This document shows, piece by piece, positions 6,581 to 8,219 of a DNA stretch of 8,219 nucleotides. Source of the DNA: CAZTDD01 sp964612675 (GTDB lineage: Bacteria; Hinthialibacterota; Hinthialibacteria; Hinthialibacterales; JAKPRU01). The position numbers and the translations under genes were made by a program. The stretch lies in NCBI GenBank assembly GCA_964612675.1, contig CAZTDD010000193.1, forward strand, positions 1-8,219, written 5' to 3'. The notes below the pieces were generated by a model. The model ran no database searches and was not told the origin of the DNA. It saw only the letters and a program-made list of their open reading frames with translations. Numbering within the stretch: position 1 is the first letter of the stretch; every line of letters starts with the position of its first letter.

Positions 6581-7969
6581 CTACTCAATTTTCCATCGGT
6601 ACGTCGCCACCGATTTGCCCGGCACAATATCGCGAAACGTTTTCGACTTAATAACGACGGTCAATGTCCTGTCTTTCGCCGCAGGGTTTGCCACAACAAG
6701 GACGATTGTATTATCGGGGTTTTTGAATCCAATGTGCGATAAAGTCTCCCTTTCGCTCTCCGTGTGAATTCTCTCTGCTCCTCTTCGGATGAACTTGGAG
6801 AATTGACCGTACATGTAGTATTCGAAGTTGTACCGAAGAGAGCCGTCGTCCAGGAGTTCGATCGGTGTCGCGTCCGCGTGATGCGGACCGTTGTTGGGTT
6901 TACGATGTTCGTCCAGCAGGAGCACCCACGCATTATACGATCGTGACCAATTCCGCAACATATCGATGATCTCCACAGCGCCGTCTGTCGCGAATGTCGA
7001 TCCTTCCGTGAAATAGATGTCCTTATCGGGAAACTCGTTGTGAAGAACACTTTGTGCCTCGACCGATCCCTCGTACAAATGAAACGCCGTTCCGCTTACG
7101 TACCGACCTGCTATCGGATCGCTCAATACGGTCCTCGGAAAATCTAAATTGTTCCAGTTGTGATCCCAGCACCAAATTTCTGTTTTCATGTTTTCTTTCT
7201 CAAATAAGGGGCCGAGATGGTTACGAATGAAATCACGTTGCTCCTCAGCGGTCCAGTGGCACGTAGGGTATTCAGAATTCGGATAATTTGGTTCATTTTG
7301 TGTTGTGATTGCATGAATCGGTATTCCTTCCGCCTCGTATGCTCGAATAAATTTGACGAGATACAGCGCAAACGCATCGTAAAACTCCGGCTTCAGTTTT
7401 CCCGCCAACATCGAACCGTTTGTTTTCATCCATCCCGGCGGGCTCCACGGCGACGCTACAAAAAGTAAATCGGGATTTTTCCGGAGCGCGGTCTTGAGGG
7501 TCGGCAGAACATATCGACGGTCTTTCTCAATTGAAAATTTCTCCATGTTAGGATCGATTTTACCCTCTTCGAGATCATCGTAGGAGTACCAGGGCTCTCC
7601 CACGAAATCGGAGGTTCCAATGCAGATCCGCATGAGATTCATTCCGATGCCGGACTCGGCACTCACTATTTTCTCAATCGTCTCTTTTCTGGTGCCTTCA
7701 TCCAAAACACTGAGATTGTAGCAAGTCGCATGTTCCAGAGAGGCGCCTATTCCCAGGATCGAGTGATACGTCCGCTTTGAGTCGACGTAGACAGCCTTGT
7801 CGTCAAAACCGACATTGTTTTTCGACGCGAAATGGAATGGTTCTTTTTCGGTAAGCGCATACTTTCCGTCCTCCGAGCTGATCGCAACAGCCACGGAGTC
7901 GGCAAACAGGGGTTGAGTTGAAGCGATGGTCGGTAGAACCAAAATCGTCATGCAAAGTGTTTGTCTCAT
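6581..7969 (-). CDS. Secreted glycoside hydrolase family 30 (glucosylceramidase-like)
   Basis: This 462-residue retaining glycosidase of family GH30 has a catalytic (beta/alpha)8 barrel and a small C-terminal beta-sandwich (about 390-462). The acid/base is E226 in TTQNEPNY and the nucleophile is E322 in YFTEGS; SPWSPPGWMK (173-182) is another family hallmark. Residues 1-23 form a signal peptide ending LFA|DS, so it acts outside the cytoplasm. ATG 7969 is chosen because AAAGGAAG lies 7 nt upstream and the signal peptide starts there; a GTG at 8002 would add 11 residues. The usual Gly-rich Gx-G-x-T-E/D-A motif near the N-terminus reads GIGASLEHATCYN, a variant form. GH30 activities include beta-glucosidase, beta-xylosidase and beta-1,6-glucanase; the substrate here cannot be fixed. 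It lies tail to tail with the small gene at 6378. Confidence 0.9.
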   Translation of the reverse strand: MRQTLCMTILVLPTIASTQPLFADSVAVAISSEDGKYALTEKEPFHFASKNNVGFDDKAVYVDSKRTYHSILGIGASLEHATCYNLSVLDEGTRKETIEKIVSAESGIGMNLMRICIGTSDFVGEPWYSYDDLEEGKIDPNMEKFSIEKDRRYVLPTLKTALRKNPDLLFVASPWSPPGWMKTNGSMLAGKLKPEFYDAFALYLVKFIRAYEAEGIPIHAITTQNEPNYPNSEYPTCHWTAEEQRDFIRNHLGPLFEKENMKTEIWCWDHNWNNLDFPRTVLSDPIAGRYVSGTAFHLYEGSVEAQSVLHNEFPDKDIYFTEGSTFATDGAVEIIDMLRNWSRSYNAWVLLLDEHRKPNNGPHHADATPIELLDDGSLRYNFEYYMYGQFSKFIRRGAERIHTESERETLSHIGFKNPDNTIVLVVANPAAKDRTLTVVIKSKTFRDIVPGKSVATYRWKIE

Positions 7970-7976
7970 ACTTTTT

Positions 7977-7984
7977 CTTCCTTT
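7977..7984 (-). promoter_or_regulatory. Ribosome binding site deciding the GH30 start
   Basis: AAAGGAAG on the minus strand, with a 7-nt spacer, sets the start at ATG 7969 and not at the upstream in-frame GTG (8002). Confidence 0.75.
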
Positions 7985-8176
7985 GGACTGGATGGGGCGC
8001 ACGGAATCCGAGAGAAGCGGCCTCGTGCGGAATCAGGGTTCTGCAGGAGCAAGTAAATCACCGGAACCCGGCCCCATCAAGAATTCCCGTAATTCATATT
8101 CGCCGGAAACAACATAAACAAAGAAGAAACTCAAGGTTCAGAAACCGAGGGCGAGAATAGTTGTAGAGTAAACCCT
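7985..8176. promoter_or_regulatory. Upstream region of the GH30 gene
   Basis: This gap must hold the GH30 promoter and possibly that of a divergent gene. AT-rich patches occur around 8070-8130. CCGGAA occurs at 8061 and 8103 and again at 8204, but no clear -35/-10 pair or palindrome could be assigned. Confidence 0.35.
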
Positions 8177-8219
8177 ATGGTTGCAAAAACGAGAAGAGGC
8201 CGGCCGGAAACGCCGTTGG
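8177..8219 (+). CDS. Possible N-terminus of a divergent gene, cut by window edge
   Basis: An ATG at 8177 opens a frame to the window edge, giving MVAKTRRGRPETPL. A basic RRGRP start is common at the N-terminus of DNA-binding regulators such as LacI or AraC types, and a divergent regulator would fit here. There is no good ribosome binding site, and 14 codons cannot establish a gene. A minus-strand frame ending at a TAG (8175-8177) is an equally possible reading. Confidence 0.22.
   Translation, partial: MVAKTRRGRPETPL

Noticed and set aside
8061..8209. Three CCGGAA occurrences upstream of the GH30 gene as a regulatory motif
   Set aside because: A 6-mer three times in 150 nt of moderately GC-rich DNA, without symmetry or regular spacing, is weak evidence.

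Overview
The window reads as a chromosomal segment of a bacterium that degrades polysaccharides, with moderate GC content. Good Shine-Dalgarno sequences precede most genes. The mix of genes suggests a Planctomycetota/Verrucomicrobiota-like lineage or a related uncultured phylum such as Hydrogenedentota: a secreted heparinase-like lyase with a DUF4962-type layout, a sugar-phosphate isomerase-like TIM barrel carrying a signal peptide, and a secreted GH30 hydrolase. That assignment is inference from gene content; there is no rRNA or other marker gene here.

Layout. Bases 1-112 hold a copy of a dispersed palindromic repeat. Bases 299-2674 (+) encode the heparinase II/III-like protein. It converges on a secreted xylose-isomerase-like TIM-barrel protein (2782-3777, -) across a short gap containing a hairpin. 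Bases 3778-5044 hold no convincing gene but much structure: a long imperfect inverted repeat (3975-4040), two related multi-hairpin modules that each end in a U-tract hairpin (4282-4410 and 4477-4634), a further perfect hairpin, and two more copies of the dispersed repeat (4679-4747 inverted, 4841-4952 direct). Bases 5045-6190 (-) encode N-acetylglucosamine-6-phosphate deacetylase (NagA). A divergent AT-rich intergenic region with repeated CGTCCTT half-sites separates it from a 66-residue unknown protein with a very good ribosome binding site (6378-6578, +). That gene stops 2 nt short of the stop codon of a convergent GH30 glycoside hydrolase (6581-7969, -). The right edge holds an upstream region and perhaps the first codons of another gene.

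How the genes may work together (inference): a secreted lyase and a secreted GH30 enzyme would depolymerise an extracellular glycan, possibly an amino-sugar-containing one. NagA would feed GlcNAc-6-P into central metabolism, and the TIM-barrel protein would isomerise or epimerise a released sugar. The genes are not one operon; each appears to have its own promoter.

The least explained parts are the paired multi-hairpin modules in the gene-free region, the three-copy palindromic repeat, and the small unknown protein at 6378-6578. No CRISPR array, tRNA, rRNA or transposase is visible.
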